Shown: one piece after another, positions 26,338 through 36,832 of the stretch | Layout of the letters: each line of letters starts with the position of its first letter | How positions within the stretch are numbered: the first letter of the stretch is position 1 | From: Weissella confusa | GTDB taxonomy: Bacteria > Bacillota > Bacilli > Lactobacillales > Lactobacillaceae | Length of the DNA: 64,000 nucleotides | Direction of reading: 5' to 3' | NCBI GenBank assembly: GCA_014332815.1 | Contig: JACSZT010000003.1 | Coordinates: 186,001 to 250,000, forward strand | The notes under the pieces: generated by a model | The model's database searches: none | What the model saw: the letters and a program-made list of their open reading frames with translations, nothing else | Told to the model about the DNA's origin: nothing | Program-made: the position numbers and the translations under genes

Positions 26338-26931
26338 GACGAGTTTGCAAGCGGCCTTCAACTGCCACCAATGACCCCTTAGAGGTAAAGTTAGCAAAGT
26401 TTTCAGCCGACTTACGCCAGATAACGGCGTTAATAAAGTCGGTCTCACGCTCACCATTAGCGTTAGTAAACTGACGGTTAACAGCTAGTGAGAAAGTTCC
26501 GACAGCAGCACCTGAAGTCGTGTAACGCAATTCAAAACCACCGAATGGGTTTTGTGCTGGTGCGGCATTAAAGCCGCCTTGGTTGCCACCTTGTTGACCA
26601 CCGCCAAAGTTGTTGCTTGCACCACCGTTTTGTGAACGGCGTTGTTCGCTTTCAGCTCGACTCTCCAACAATGAGAAGTTATCAACGACAACTTCCGTTA
26701 CATAAACACGTTGACCTTGTTGGTTCTCGTAGTTGCGAGGGCCGCCACCACGACGTTGTTGTGCCATGATTAATTCCTCCTGATAGACTTATGTCGTTAG
26801 ACAATTAGATATATCAACTTAGAATGGTAGATCATCGTCAGAGATATCAACCTCTTGACCACCACCGAAAGGATCATTTGATGGTTGTGAAGGTTGGCTA
26901 CCACCAAACACATTACCATTTGATGATGAAG
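26141..26931 (-). CDS. ssb: Single-stranded DNA-binding protein
   Basis: Coats ssDNA in replication and repair. Restored 26296..26847, 183 aa. The N-terminus [12 protein letters not shown] begins at displayed 26182 after AAAGGAG. The OB fold continues with [49 protein letters not shown], and [15 protein letters not shown] Gly/Asn/Gln-rich linker leads to the C-terminal tip DISDDDLPF that binds partner proteins. It sits between rpsF and rpsR as in most Bacillota. Confidence 0.95.
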
Positions 26932-27327
26932 CAACGAATGGCAAAAGACCCATAACACGTGCACGCTTGATAGCAGTCGTCACCTTACGTTGGTTCTTAG
27001 CAGACGTACCCGTCACACGACGAGGCAAGATCTTACCGCGTTCTGAGATGAAACGCTCCAACAATTCAGTGTCCTTGTAATCCACGTATTCGATGTGGTT
27101 GGCTGCGATAAAGTCAACCTTACGACGACGCTAAAATTAGCGCTACAACTGCTACTACACCGCTAATAAGCCATTTCTTCATAAGTATGTTCCTTTCCCT
27201 TGTTTGTCCAAAGAATACCGCACAAACGTGTCAGAAAAGCCGTCAAAACATAAAAAAAGAGTGAACCAGCAATGCTGATTCACTCTTTTAAAGGTTGTTA
27301 CTAAAAGCGTATGCTATTAGTCTTCTG
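26735..27327 (-). CDS. rpsR: 30S ribosomal protein S18
   Basis: Partner of S6 on the 30S platform. Restored 26899..27141, 80 aa. [66 protein letters not shown]. The last three residues appear only after joining tile edge 27130. ATG at displayed 26767 follows AGGAGG. Operon terminator at displayed 27252-27289. Confidence 0.95.
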
Positions 27328-27921
27328 GTCAGACGATCAACAACCTCTTGCTCCGATGGCAACGCCACTGATGTCGCCGTTCCTGCCGCGCCTGAAGATG
27401 ACACAGCAGAACTCGTTGACGAAGACTTAGCAATCGATTCTGAATACGAACGTGCAACACTTGATTCGTATTGACGCTCAAATTTTTCCTCTTGATGCTC
27501 GTTGTACATATTCATACCAACCGCAACGAAGTTCAACGTCAACAAACCTAAATCAATCAATGATTCGATTTGATCTTCATTCGCTTCACCTGGGAACTTT
27601 GCTTCCAATTCATTTTGATACGTCTCGACATATGTATCTTCAAATGCATCGCGAATATCTTCAGCTGAACCTGTCTTGATAATGCCACCCTTTTGGTCAG
27701 CGATAAACTTATCCAGGTCCCCCAGAAAATTATGGGCAGATAGCTCAGTTGGTAGAGCAACGGACTCTTAATCCGTGGGTCCAGGGTTCGAGCCCCTGTC
27801 TGCCCATCCCATAACCACCAGGTCATTTGATCTGGTGGTTTTCTTTTTGCGCAAACACAAAAGCCGGTTCGCATCACTTTGCGGACCGGCTTTAATTTAC
27901 TTAGCTGCGGCAATCTTCTCA
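27131..27921 (-). CDS. Exported or membrane-anchored hypothetical protein, 157 aa
   Basis: Restored 27276..27749. ATG at displayed 27182 follows GGGAAAGGAAC. A basic start MKKW precedes one hydrophobic segment ([17 protein letters not shown]), then a charged stretch, a Ser/Ala/Thr-rich linker (SSSTSSAVSSSGAAGTATS), and a C-terminal acidic domain with EDIRDAFEDTYVETYQ, PGEANEDQIESLIDLG and the end DEKIAAAK. No lipobox cysteine is seen, so it may stay anchored by its N-terminal helix. I do not recognise the family. A terminator follows (displayed 27858-27893) and faces the tRNA-Lys cluster. Confidence 0.7.
27734..27806 (+). tRNA. tRNA-Lys (CTT), copy 1
   Basis: 73 nt, GGGCAGATAGCTCAGTTGG start, anticodon loop ACTCTTAAT (CTT), TTCGAGCC T-arm, discriminator A, CCA not encoded. 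Acceptor GGGCAGA pairs with TCTGCCC. Followed by a hairpin and T-run (ACCACCAGGTCA...TGATCTGGTGGT). Its promoter lies in the next tile (TTGCAC at 28067) and joins at 27922. Confidence 0.95.
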
Positions 27922-27922
27922 T

Positions 27923-28060
27923 CTGCTGTCGGCCTAAAACCTCCGACATTCTCAATCTGCTTTATCGCACGATCGCAGCAACTAACAAACTCATCAAAGA
28001 TAGTTTCGGACTATCCCCCCTCTCCAGCCTCACTCTATTTTAGAATCACTTTTTTCAAAC
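27923..28060 (+). other. Unassigned stretch between tRNA-Lys copies 1 and 2
   Basis: About 130 bases with no tRNA and no convincing reading frame, between the terminator of copy 2 and the promoter of copy 1. It contains CGATCGCAGC and a C-run (TATCCCCCCTCTCC). It may be a remnant of a deleted gene; I see nothing identifiable. Confidence 0.3.
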
Positions 28061-28189
28061 AAAACACTTGCACACTTACTAATTATCTGGTATTATTAAT
28101 TCTGTTGTTGAGGCAACGACAAAACACTTGCACAGCACTGAAAATTCTGGTATATTAATATCTGTTGTTGAGGCAACAAAGAAAATTAT

Positions 28190-28262
28190 GGGCAGATAGC
28201 TCAGTTGGTAGAGCAACGGACTCTTAATCCGTGGGTCCAGGGTTCGAGCCCCTGTCTGCCCA
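28190..28262 (+). tRNA. tRNA-Lys (CTT), copy 2
   Basis: Identical to copy 1 over 73 nt. Its own promoter TTGCAC-17-TATATT (from about 28127) and a leader with GTTGTTGAGGCAAC precede it; a hairpin terminator follows. Confidence 0.95.
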
Positions 28263-28338
28263 TCCCATAACCGCTAGGTCATTGACCTGGCGGTTTTCTT
28301 TTTGCCTTTTTATCACAGAGACACAAAGAGAATTACAT

Positions 28339-28411
28339 GGGCAGATAGCTCAGTTGGTAGAGCAACGGACTCTTAATCCGTGGGTCCAGGGTTCGAGCCC
28401 CTGTCTGCCCA
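28339..28411 (+). tRNA. tRNA-Lys (CTT), copy 3
   Basis: Identical to copy 1 over 73 nt, with its own terminator hairpin. After restoration its promoter is TTGCAT...TATATT in tile 28516-28713. Confidence 0.95.
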
Positions 28412-28516
28412 TCCCATAACCACTAGGTCGTTTGATCTGGTGGTTTTCTTTTTGCTTTTTTCGCCTAGTTACCACACTAAATCACGTGATGCCGCTTTTT
28501 TGAAACTTTTTCAAAC

Positions 28517-28911
28517 AGAGCAACGGACTCTTAATCCGTGGGTCCAGGGTTCGAGCCCCTGTCTGCCCATCCCATAGCCGCTAGGTCATTTGATCTAGCG
28601 GTTTTCTTTTTGTCCATGCCTATAAATTTATCTCCGTCATGAAAAAAGCGTTTTTTGTTCAAGAAAGTGTTGCATTCATTTTCAGATGGTGGTATATTAA
28701 TATCTGTTGTTGAAATTTTACTCATCTGTTCTTTATCCTCCCAGTGGCGGGTATCTTATAACTATTATAGCATGTTACAAAGTTTTCGTAATCTTTCAGA
28801 AACAGAAAACATTTATTTTACAAAAAAGGGTTGCAAAACATTCATATACTTGTTATTATATTATCTGTTGTTGAGGCAACGAAGAAAATTATGGGCAGAT
28901 AGCTCAGTTGG
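28517..28911 (+). tRNA. tRNA-Lys (CTT), copy 4, split by a tile edge
   Basis: 5' part at 28893-28911 (19 nt), then the complement of base 28714, then 28517-28569 (53 nt), giving 73 nt identical to the other copies. Displayed as two tRNA halves 300 bases apart in reverse order. This junction is one of the tests that fixed the one-base rule. Promoter TTGCAA-17-TATTAT lies upstream in tile 28714-28911, divergent from walR. Confidence 0.9.
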
Positions 28912-29703
28912 TTTCGTTCGAATTTGACGCAACACTTCTGTTCCTTCAAGTTCAGGCAACATTTGGTCTAGCAAAACTAGATCAGGCTCTTCACTCTCAA
29001 AAAGATCCAACGCTTCTTGACCGTCCATGGCCACGACAACGTCGTATCCTTCCTTTGTCAAATTAAACTTGATAATATCTGAAATTGGCTTTTCGTCATC
29101 GACGACTAAGATCTTGATGTCCCCGCTATCATCCATAACATTTTGACCGGCAACTGGCGCTTGGCGGCGCAAGTTAGCCTTGATACGTGCCAACAATTCT
29201 CGATTTGAGAATGGCTTTGTCACATAATCATCAGCCCCCATTTCAAGTCCCAAAACCTTATCGATTTCTGAGTCCTTAGCCGTTACCATGATAACGGGTG
29301 TTTGTGATCGTACCGTCACATCGACCGTACGAACATCCCCAAAGTAATCGTAACCCCATACCGTTTGCAACAAATCGTCACGCGTCATAACTTGACCAAT
29401 GTGCTTAGCCAAGTGGTGCAACAATTCAAACTCACGGTGTGTCAATTCAATATCTTGACCGTTCTTAGATACCATATATGCATCAGGGTGAATCGTTAGG
29501 GCACCTCTCTGTCAATTCTTCAAAATCTGCCATCGCGTTTTTAATTCTCCCAAATTTAATTAAAAAAATAGTGCCATGCCAATCGGCACGGCACTAACCA
29601 GTCTGCTTTATTCTTCTGAAGCCTTCAAATAGTAACCGACACCGCGACGTGTCATCAAAATTTGTGGGTGACTTGGTGTTTCTTCAATCTTTTCACGAAT
29701 ACG
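28715..29703 (-). CDS. walR: Response regulator WalR (YycF)
   Basis: OmpR-type regulator of cell-wall metabolism, usually essential. Restored 28901..29602, 233 aa. The start [16 protein letters not shown] forms across 28912; ATG (displayed 28725) follows GGGAGG. Receiver domain: phospho-acceptor Asp in VLLDQMLPE, switch Lys in TKPFSNREL. The DNA-binding winged helix carries [33 protein letters not shown] and TRRGVGYYL. Extended -10 box TGCTATAAT upstream, divergent from the tRNA-Lys cluster. A strong hairpin (displayed 29562-29597) lies between it and walK. Confidence 0.95.
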
Positions 29704-31683
29704 CGCTGATTAATTGCTGCGTTAGCGAATCATTCACATAAGCTGGCAACGCAATTTGTGCTCTAAACGTCGCCAGATTTTGTTGCTCCAAACGTTTAAC
29801 GAAGAACGCTCCAACCAGTTCCAACGTTACTAGTAGCGTCAGTGTAAATACCAACGCAATTTTAAAATGGATTGAAGAAAAAAACTTCCGCCACCTTTTT
29901 TACTTTGTGTACTTCCCACCTGCCAACGCCGCTTTGACGTTAGCATCCGTTGTTTTTTGCCCAACTTCATCTTGGGAATTAATATCACTCGTACCGCGAA
30001 TAATCCCTGATGAATCAATGACCTCAATCTCTGAAATTGAGGCATTATTAATTGACGTCAGAATCGTGTGGATATCGCTATTCGCCTTCGTTTGATCTGA
30101 CATGACAACACCCAAGACCACGGCTAACAACGATGCTGAGAAGTAAATCAGCGAAATGTGATTCAAATTGTCATAAGTTGTTTCAAGGCTCGCTCGCACT
30201 TCAACAACTCCAATGATGTTACTCTCACCACCGGATGAACTCACCAACGGCTTTACGACAACTTGGTAACGAACACCCGAACGTTCTTCAATTGGGTGAC
30301 GACGACGTTCAAACTCAGTCGAGTTCGTCGTCTCTTCAATTCGAACTGCCAGTGCGTTAACATTTTCAGCCAATTGTCCGATTTCATCATTAGAACGGAC
30401 CAAAATGCCGCCTGAGTAATCCCCTTGCGCAATTCGCGTCGTACGATCGTTAATTTCCGCAATCGGCTTTGTCAAACTACGTGAAATAATCACGGTTTCA
30501 TCCTGATTATCAAGCAACTCACGCAAGTTATAGCGATCGGCAATCTGCAAAACTTCCAAAATCGACTGACCCAAGGCCACGTTACTATCTTCCATACCCG
30601 TCATTTGCAACGCAGCCGTATTAATAATGTTAATACTTCCGCGACGGTCAGTAGCAATAACACCATCTGTCATGTGTTCCAGCACTGAATCCATCACAGA
30701 AGTTAACGGTGTACGCAACTCGTGCGAAACGTTCGAAACGAATTGGCGACGCTCTTCTTCAATACGTTGTTGCTCGGTAACGTCGTGTAGCACGATGACC
30801 AAACCAGAAATGAATCCCGAAGCACGTTGAATCAAACTGAAGTACGCGCGGATAATCAATTGACGTTCTTCATTACTGAAATCAAGCAACAAAATGTAAT
30901 TGAACAATTCGCCAACGTTAACATATTCCGTTTCCAACTTCATTGTTCCAGAGTCCATACGAGACAGCTCAAGCAAATCGTTAATCATGTGAATCATACG
31001 AGTTGTTTCATCTTGGGCGACCGCCAAGAAACTCTTTGCAACTTCAGGGTCCTCAATCGCACCTTCTTGCAAGGCATCAACATATGACTCACGATCAATC
31101 ATGCGGGCCGTAATGACACCACCATCAGGTGAATACTTAATGGCATTGTTCATAATGTTATCCACCACCTGGGTGAACTTAGACGTATCCAACTCAACCC
31201 AAATTTGCGAATTCGTAATCTCACGCTTGATTGTGTAGTACTTTTCAGGCTTATCATCATTCGCAATGATCATATCGAAACGGTTCAAGCCTTCTGAAGA
31301 TTCTACCCAAATCTTACCGCCAAAGCGTTCGATAATTTCCTTAGAAATAGCAAGCCCCAATCCAGTTCCACCTTGGGCACGTGAACGCGCCTTATCAACA
31401 CGGAAGAAACGGTCGAAAATGTGCCCCAAGTCTTTCTTTGGAATTCCCAATCCTTGGTCGGTAATGCTTAGTACAACTTCAGTCTAGGACTGCGCCATAA
31501 GCTAACCGATAGTGCGATACTAACACCAATTGCAAGAATCAGCATCGCTACCAAACCAAAGCGACGAAATAACACTTTGAAACGATAATGTAGTCGATTA
31601 ATCATCCCATTCACCATCATCCCACTCGTCTTCTGCCGGATCATACGCTTCATAAGGCAATGAAATTGAGAACGTTGAACCCT
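29507..31683 (-). CDS. walK: Sensor histidine kinase WalK (YycG)
   Basis: Membrane kinase partner of WalR. Restored 29677..31572, 631 aa. Start [20 protein letters not shown] forms across 29704. TM1 [21 protein letters not shown], an extracytoplasmic domain, and TM2 [17 protein letters not shown] follow. Then come HAMP ([19 protein letters not shown]), PAS ([20 protein letters not shown]), H-box [12 protein letters not shown]-box [12 protein letters not shown]1 [10 protein letters not shown] and G2 [13 protein letters not shown]. Acidic C-terminus [10 protein letters not shown] overlaps the walH start. Confidence 0.95.
29562..29597 (-). terminator. Hairpin with T-run between walR and walK
   Basis: AGTGCCGTGCC/GGCATGGCACT stem with a GATT loop, followed by seven Ts, lying wholly inside one tile, about ten bases after the walR stop and roughly 40 before the walK ATG. 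By form it is a rho-independent terminator inside an operon. Confidence 0.7.
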
Positions 31684-33069
31684 TGTGTAATCACCGACTT
31701 CCCAGGTCGCTAAACGCTTAACCATTTTCGTCGTCGTTGGGCGATAGTCAATGATTGAATATTGCACATTATCTTCGTTGTACACCAGTTGATCAAAGCC
31801 ATAAAGATCGGTTAGCGACTTTGAAGCAACGACTTGCTGAGTTGCGTCTGCGTTGCTTTTATCGCGGTTCAAGTCGCGACCGTCGTCCATGAACACCAAA
31901 GCGTCCTTGCCCTTTTGCGGCACACGAATACGATTTATTTCAACATTGCTTGGTAAATCAACATCATTTGCCAAAATTTGATTAACTACACCGCCAGCAA
32001 CTGCATCCGGAAAACTTATCATGACCGTGCCTTTTTTTGATAAAGCGTCAAGATAAGCTGCCTTCGTTAGCTTTTGCTTCGCTGACAGATAATTATTTGT
32101 CGCATTCGTTTCCATTAAGTAGCTGTACGAACGCAATGAGACGGTTTCAAGTGCATCAGTTAGCACACGCTTACCGTTAATCTCGAACTTAACTTTCACC
32201 CGTTCGTCACTCATTTTGAAACTAGCAAATGACTTTGGCGCACTTTTAATCGTGTACTGATAAATCGTCCGATGCTTGTGGTGAATTCGAACAAGCCAAT
32301 CATATCCTTTGGCCATGCGTTGATTAAATGTCTTACCCAAGTCAGCGACATCATAAGCATCATACTTCGCGACACCAGAAACGGTATCCACTGTCATTTG
32401 ACGAGATACACCATCATTATAAGTCAGAACATTGCCATCACGATTTGCACTTGGCGTCGTCGTTCCCGCAAAGAGAACATTATTGTCCGCCGGCAAAGGC
32501 ACTTGCAATGAATACTGTGAAAAATCAATTTCTTGGTGGCGACTATCATGTTGCTTCATTTGAACCGTACCATAAGCAGTTTGGTTGAAAATTGGCAACC
32601 CATTAACATAAAGACGATAAATCAAGTGACGTCCCATATCATGACTTTCAAAAAAGTAGATATTATCCGGAATCTTTTCAGCTAACTTGTCATTAACAGC
32701 TTGCCAGGTGCTGCCAACTTCAAAGTACCACTCAGGTTGCAACGTCACGATGTTTTGATTCGTATCTGACACCCAACGATAACCATAAGCCATATTCGTA
32801 ATCGACTGTTTTGACACGCCGGCGTCAGCCAATTGCTTAATCACTTCATCCGACGTTGGCAATGTCACACGTTTCAGAATCGGTATCTAAGTTACCTACC
32901 TGGATACCATCGCTCTTCATCTCTGACAAAATACTTTCTGTCGCCGTTGGATTAGCTGTTGGTTGATGGATTTGAAACCACTGAAAAGCCAAAAAGATAT
33001 CGATAGCCACAAAAACCACTAAGAAAGTCGCTAAGATTTTTTTGAAATCCATCAGTTCGTTCCTCCTTG
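31487..33069 (-). CDS. walH: WalRK regulatory protein WalH (YycH)
   Basis: Membrane-anchored extracytoplasmic modulator of WalK. Restored 31565..32890, 441 aa. Its ATG overlaps the walK stop. Basic start [17 protein letters not shown], one TM ([19 protein letters not shown]), then a large external domain with DDGRDLNRDKSN, VAGGVVNQILAND, TKAAYLDALSKKG, DMGRHLIYRLYVNG. The end ENQGGTN forms at tile edge 32872 and overlaps walI (TGATG). Confidence 0.85.
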
Positions 33070-33861
33070 AGATAACCTGCGTTTTGTCATTGACTAATTT
33101 TTGTAATGACTTACGCACGTCTGAACGCGACGTCCCCATAAACACTGGTTTATCTAGCGTTGCCGTCAATTGATTACCAGTTAGTTTAGTGGACCATCGC
33201 TTATCCAAACTGTCCATATTGGCCTTCAAAAAGTCGTTACCGTCTTGGCCGCCAATATAGGCACCCGGTTGTGCATTCGACACATACGTCTGTGTGTAGC
33301 CCTTCAAATCATGATTCTTATCCAACAAGAATCTAATTTGAGCACGCGATGTCATAAATTGGCGTCGGTTCGTCATTTTCTGTGTATAGACAACCATCGC
33401 TGAATTATCCGAATCATTATTCGCATACTCCGTCAATTTCGCATCGTACACGTATTGCGTTCCTGGTAACGTCGTATTACCAGTACCGTCCGTTACCGAA
33501 AAGATCCATGCTGGTACAAAAATCGTATCATCACCGACCGTCGTCAACGGCGCGTAGCCCATATGACTCCAATTCAACTTACCATTATTTGGAATTTCAT
33601 TATATTGATAAGCGCCAATCAACGCTTTTTCTTCCGAAATCAGCGTCGTCGAGTCACGCAACATATGAACGTAACGTTACCCTTACTGCCAGAGGCCAAC
33701 ATTGACACATGAAAATCACTTGCCATTTCTGCCATCCCCATTCTTTTTATTATCTACAAAGTAAAAACGCCGTATGACAAAAGAGTCACACGGCGTTTCG
33801 TCGTTATCTATTTTAACACGTCATTATTTCATTAATGCGCCATTCAATGCATTGATTCGTA
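32873..33861 (-). CDS. walI: WalRK regulatory protein WalI (YycI)
   Basis: Second membrane modulator of WalK. Restored 32890..33702, 270 aa. MDFKKILATFLVVFVAIDIF gives a cytoplasmic start and single TM; the external part includes DKRWSTKLTGNQL, GTSRSDVRKSLQKLVND, TQYVYDAKLTEY, and ends [11 protein letters not shown]. It is translationally coupled to walH (one-base overlap). Terminator at displayed 33762-33799. Confidence 0.85.
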
Positions 33862-34653
33862 TCACGTTTTCGCATTCGCATAGACATCAAAGCCATACTT
33901 GCGCGCCAACACACCAACCCCTGCAATGTGGTCACTGTGTTCGTGTGTCACAAACAACGCGTCGACATCGGACAATGAACGACCGATTTGATTCATCAGT
34001 CCATCAATCTTTTTTCCCGACAAACCAGCGTCAACCAGCACCTTGTGTGTCGGCGTTTCGTCATTAACATAACCCGTATCTGTTAGCATCGCAAACGTCT
34101 TATTGTCGTGGTGGAAAGCATAAAATTGTGGATCCGCTGCATCGTGGGAAACGCTGAAACTCTCGACGTCCAAATCACCAAACAGCTTCGTCTGACCAGC
34201 CTCGAGAATATTCATCTGTTCAGGTTTGATTTTACCAATTTTGCCTGCCATTGCATCTCCTAAGAAAACATTCTTCGTACGATTCCCCAAAATCTCAGTC
34301 AACGCCAATGCCCCATCCTCATTAGATAAGTGACCTTGATCACTTAAGATGCGTTGCTTCAAATTCCAAGCATATCCGCCCATACGAAGCATCTCATAAT
34401 CGTGATTTGCTTCCATCAAGACTGCATCTGCGTTACGAATCGTACCAACAATGCGATATTTACTCATATTGTAACGGCTATCCCTTTAAGTCGTCTTAAG
34501 AAAACTCTCTTAAATGTCCAATAACTTCGTTGCCTGAGCTGGATCGGTATCAAATAGATTAAAATCATGGCCTACCCCAAAGTCATGTTCTTCCAAAACT
34601 GACTGCACCGTTAAATGGGCCAACGGCTTTTGGTTATTCTCTTGACTCAAGTG
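33665..34653 (-). CDS. walJ: MBL-fold metallo-hydrolase WalJ (YycJ)
   Basis: Metallo-beta-lactamase fold phosphodiesterase/exonuclease of the wal operon. Restored 33800..34600, 266 aa. [32 protein letters not shown], the metal motif [42 protein letters not shown], and [11 protein letters not shown], ending [17 protein letters not shown] at displayed 33726 follows GGGGATGG. A terminator-like hairpin precedes it, so it may have separate expression from walRKHI. Confidence 0.9.
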
Positions 34654-34654
34654 A

Positions 34655-36039
34655 GGTGTTGTCTTACCAGTCGTCACCGCTGATGGCGCCAGCATACCTG
34701 AGTTGTTCAAGTAGGCAACACCCCCTGCTGCCGCACCGCCTCCGACCAAACCAGCGACCAAACCAACAATCGCCACTTTCATCGTTGCTGACTTGCTACC
34801 ACTACGCTTTTCATTTTCAGTCATGGGTAACCCCCTCCATATTATCTCTGAAGAAGCTGTTTGCAAATCTGAAGAGTCACTATTCTTACTTGAACTATTA
34901 CCGTAGTCACTCGTCAAACCACCAAACATTGAATCACCCAATGATTGTTGCTTTTGCAAGTTAATAACCGATACAACCGCGCCCGAAACTTTGTTAAAGG
35001 CCTTCGTCGCGTCAGATGTTCCCTTCACATTTGAGTTGCTAACTTTAACTGCCACTTCTGACACCTTAGCTGAGTCAATCTTCAACACAGCCAAATCAGT
35101 TTGCTCATCAGTTCCAACCAAGGTTGCCGTCAATTTCGTACCGTCACTTAGCAAGACTTGCAACGCATTTGAGCCAGCCACCACGTGATTATTCGTCACA
35201 ATGTAGGCTGTGCCACCCTGCTTCTTGTAAATAACACCAGATCCTTCGCCAGGGTTAATCGCCGCGTCAGTTTGAATAACAGTCGCCTTACCAAGAGAAT
35301 TACCACTCTCATCCGTCGCATCAACTTCACGCTTTGTCGCTGAAATAATACCTTCAGTTACTGACGTTGCATATTCAGAACCTAATGGTGAGCCAATAGC
35401 CAACACCGCTTGACCAGGTTCAATCTTTGATGAATCAGCAAAGTCTTCAACCATCGTGACGCCAAGTGCTGGACGTTCTACCTTACCATTCTTTTCCAAT
35501 TCGTTAATAATGCTTACAACTGTATCTGAAGGAATTGAGAAGCCCATCCCTTCAACAGATGTACCATCTGAGGATGAAGCCAACTTCATTGAATTAATAC
35601 CAACAACTTGGCCGGCTAGGTTAACCAACGGTCCACCAGAATTTTGCTTGTACAAGGCATCACGCAAATCACCAGATCCTGCGATTTCAGTATCGTCAAT
35701 CTTAGTAATAACGTCGTATTTCTTCAAACCGGCTTCAGCAGCTGCTGACCCATCAGTCGTCCCCATCACCACAACACCACCAGAAACACTGGTTGGCAAC
35801 TTCAAGACGCTTGATTGATCAGATGTTGAAACATTACTCAACCAATTAGTTAACAGAACTAACAAATCATAAGTTGAGTGTTGCAAAAAAGAGACTACCT
35901 AGGTAGTCTCTTCCATTTTTTCTGACTAATTCGACTCAGATGATGATGTTAATGAGCTCGTTGTCTTTGTTAACTTAGCATCAACGGTCTTTTCTTTACC
36001 ATCGCGGTAATAAGAAATCTTAATGGTATCGCCCACCTT
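34655..36039 (-). CDS. htrA: Serine protease HtrA (DegP family)
   Basis: Surface quality-control protease. Restored 34682..35956, 424 aa. Start MTENEKRSGSKSATMKV, one Gly/Ala-rich TM, then a Ser-rich linker. The catalytic triad is His in YIVTNNHVVAGS, Asp in TDLAVLKID, and Ser in the rejoined NPGNSGGPLVNLAGQVVG. A single PDZ domain follows (RPALGVTMV, GVVVMGTTDGSAAAEAGLK, YDVITKIDDTEI). The C-terminus is Ser-rich. RBS GGAGGGGG. Terminator at displayed 35886-35913. As displayed, the catalytic serine loop is split between 35247 and 35643. Confidence 0.94.
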
Positions 36040-36040
36040 A

Positions 36041-36237
36041 AAAAAAGACCATCGTGCAAGAGGGGGAACGCAACGATGGTCCGCCGCCGGCTACTATCGC
36101 AACCAGCGAGGGGGGTGTTACATACTTTGGGGAAATATGTAACGCTTCATGTACTTTGGGGAGTAATGAAATCCACTAGGAACAGCGGATATGTATAATA
36201 TATCTAATCCGTGTGAACAACGTGTAAAAAAAGTGTT
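36041..36237 (-). ncRNA. Candidate small RNA with repeated CU-rich loops
   Basis: About 150 nt between htrA and the DUF1934 gene, with no reading frame. A possible promoter (TTGTTC-17-TATACA) precedes a chain of hairpins: ATCC...GGAT; TTCAT/ATGAA with loop CCCCAA; GTTACATA/TATGTAAC with loop TTTCCCCAAAG; a single-stranded ACCCCCCT; CGCTGGTT/AGCCGGCG; and a terminator GACCATCGT/ACGATGGTC whose loop carries TTCCCCCTC, followed by seven Ts. Four unpaired C-rich segments are complementary to Shine-Dalgarno sequences. All but the last T lies in one tile. Function is inferred from form only. Confidence 0.6.
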
Positions 36238-36238
36238 T

Positions 36239-36831
36239 GGATCAATGTCAATCGACGTACGTACTAACGACTTAAAGACTGTCCTTGATGAAGATTTTGG
36301 TCACGTTAACGTAGCCTACTCACTACTAGCTGGTGAGACGCTACTGGGTGATTATTCGCTTGAACTCCATTTTGAAAAGTAACACGAAAAAGCCTCGCCA
36401 ATGCAAATGCATCAGCGAGGCTTGTTTTTTGGCACTGAAGAAAACGGTACAATCACCCCAATGGGCGACACATTATACCTACGCTACATCGAACACCAAG
36501 CCGGCTTAGAAACGCCGGTAACCTTTAAGATGACACCCGCCGGTGAAGTCTCATTAAAGCGTTCTGGTCAAAGCGACGTTCGTTTGCAATTTGCACCTGA
36601 TGCTACGATTCCAACGCGCTACGTGACACCGCAGGTCGAACCTTGATTCCTTCCCTATTTCCGAACTACTGATTCGTTACTTACATTATAACCTAGAAAT
36701 ACCTGTATAATGGAAGTAATAGGCTTATTGAAGGAGGAAATTTGTATGGCAAATTCAGCCAACGGATATCCAGTAACATTGAAATTAACTACGGTCATCC
36801 GTCAAGAAGGCGACGAAGAGACCTTCACGTT
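36239..36831 (+). CDS. DUF1934 family protein (YwiB-like)
   Basis: Small beta-barrel protein of unknown role, cytoplasmic. Restored 36292..36720 on the opposite strand, 142 aa. The ATG (displayed 36746) follows [96 protein letters not shown] and SLELHFEK, a typical DUF1934 pattern. It diverges from the HD-domain gene. A bidirectional hairpin (displayed 36387-36430) ends it. Confidence 0.8.
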
Positions 36832-36832
36832 T

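Noticed and set aside
28517-28569. A truncated tRNA-Lys pseudogene
   Set aside because: Its 5' half lies at 28893-28911 and rejoins exactly through base 28714.
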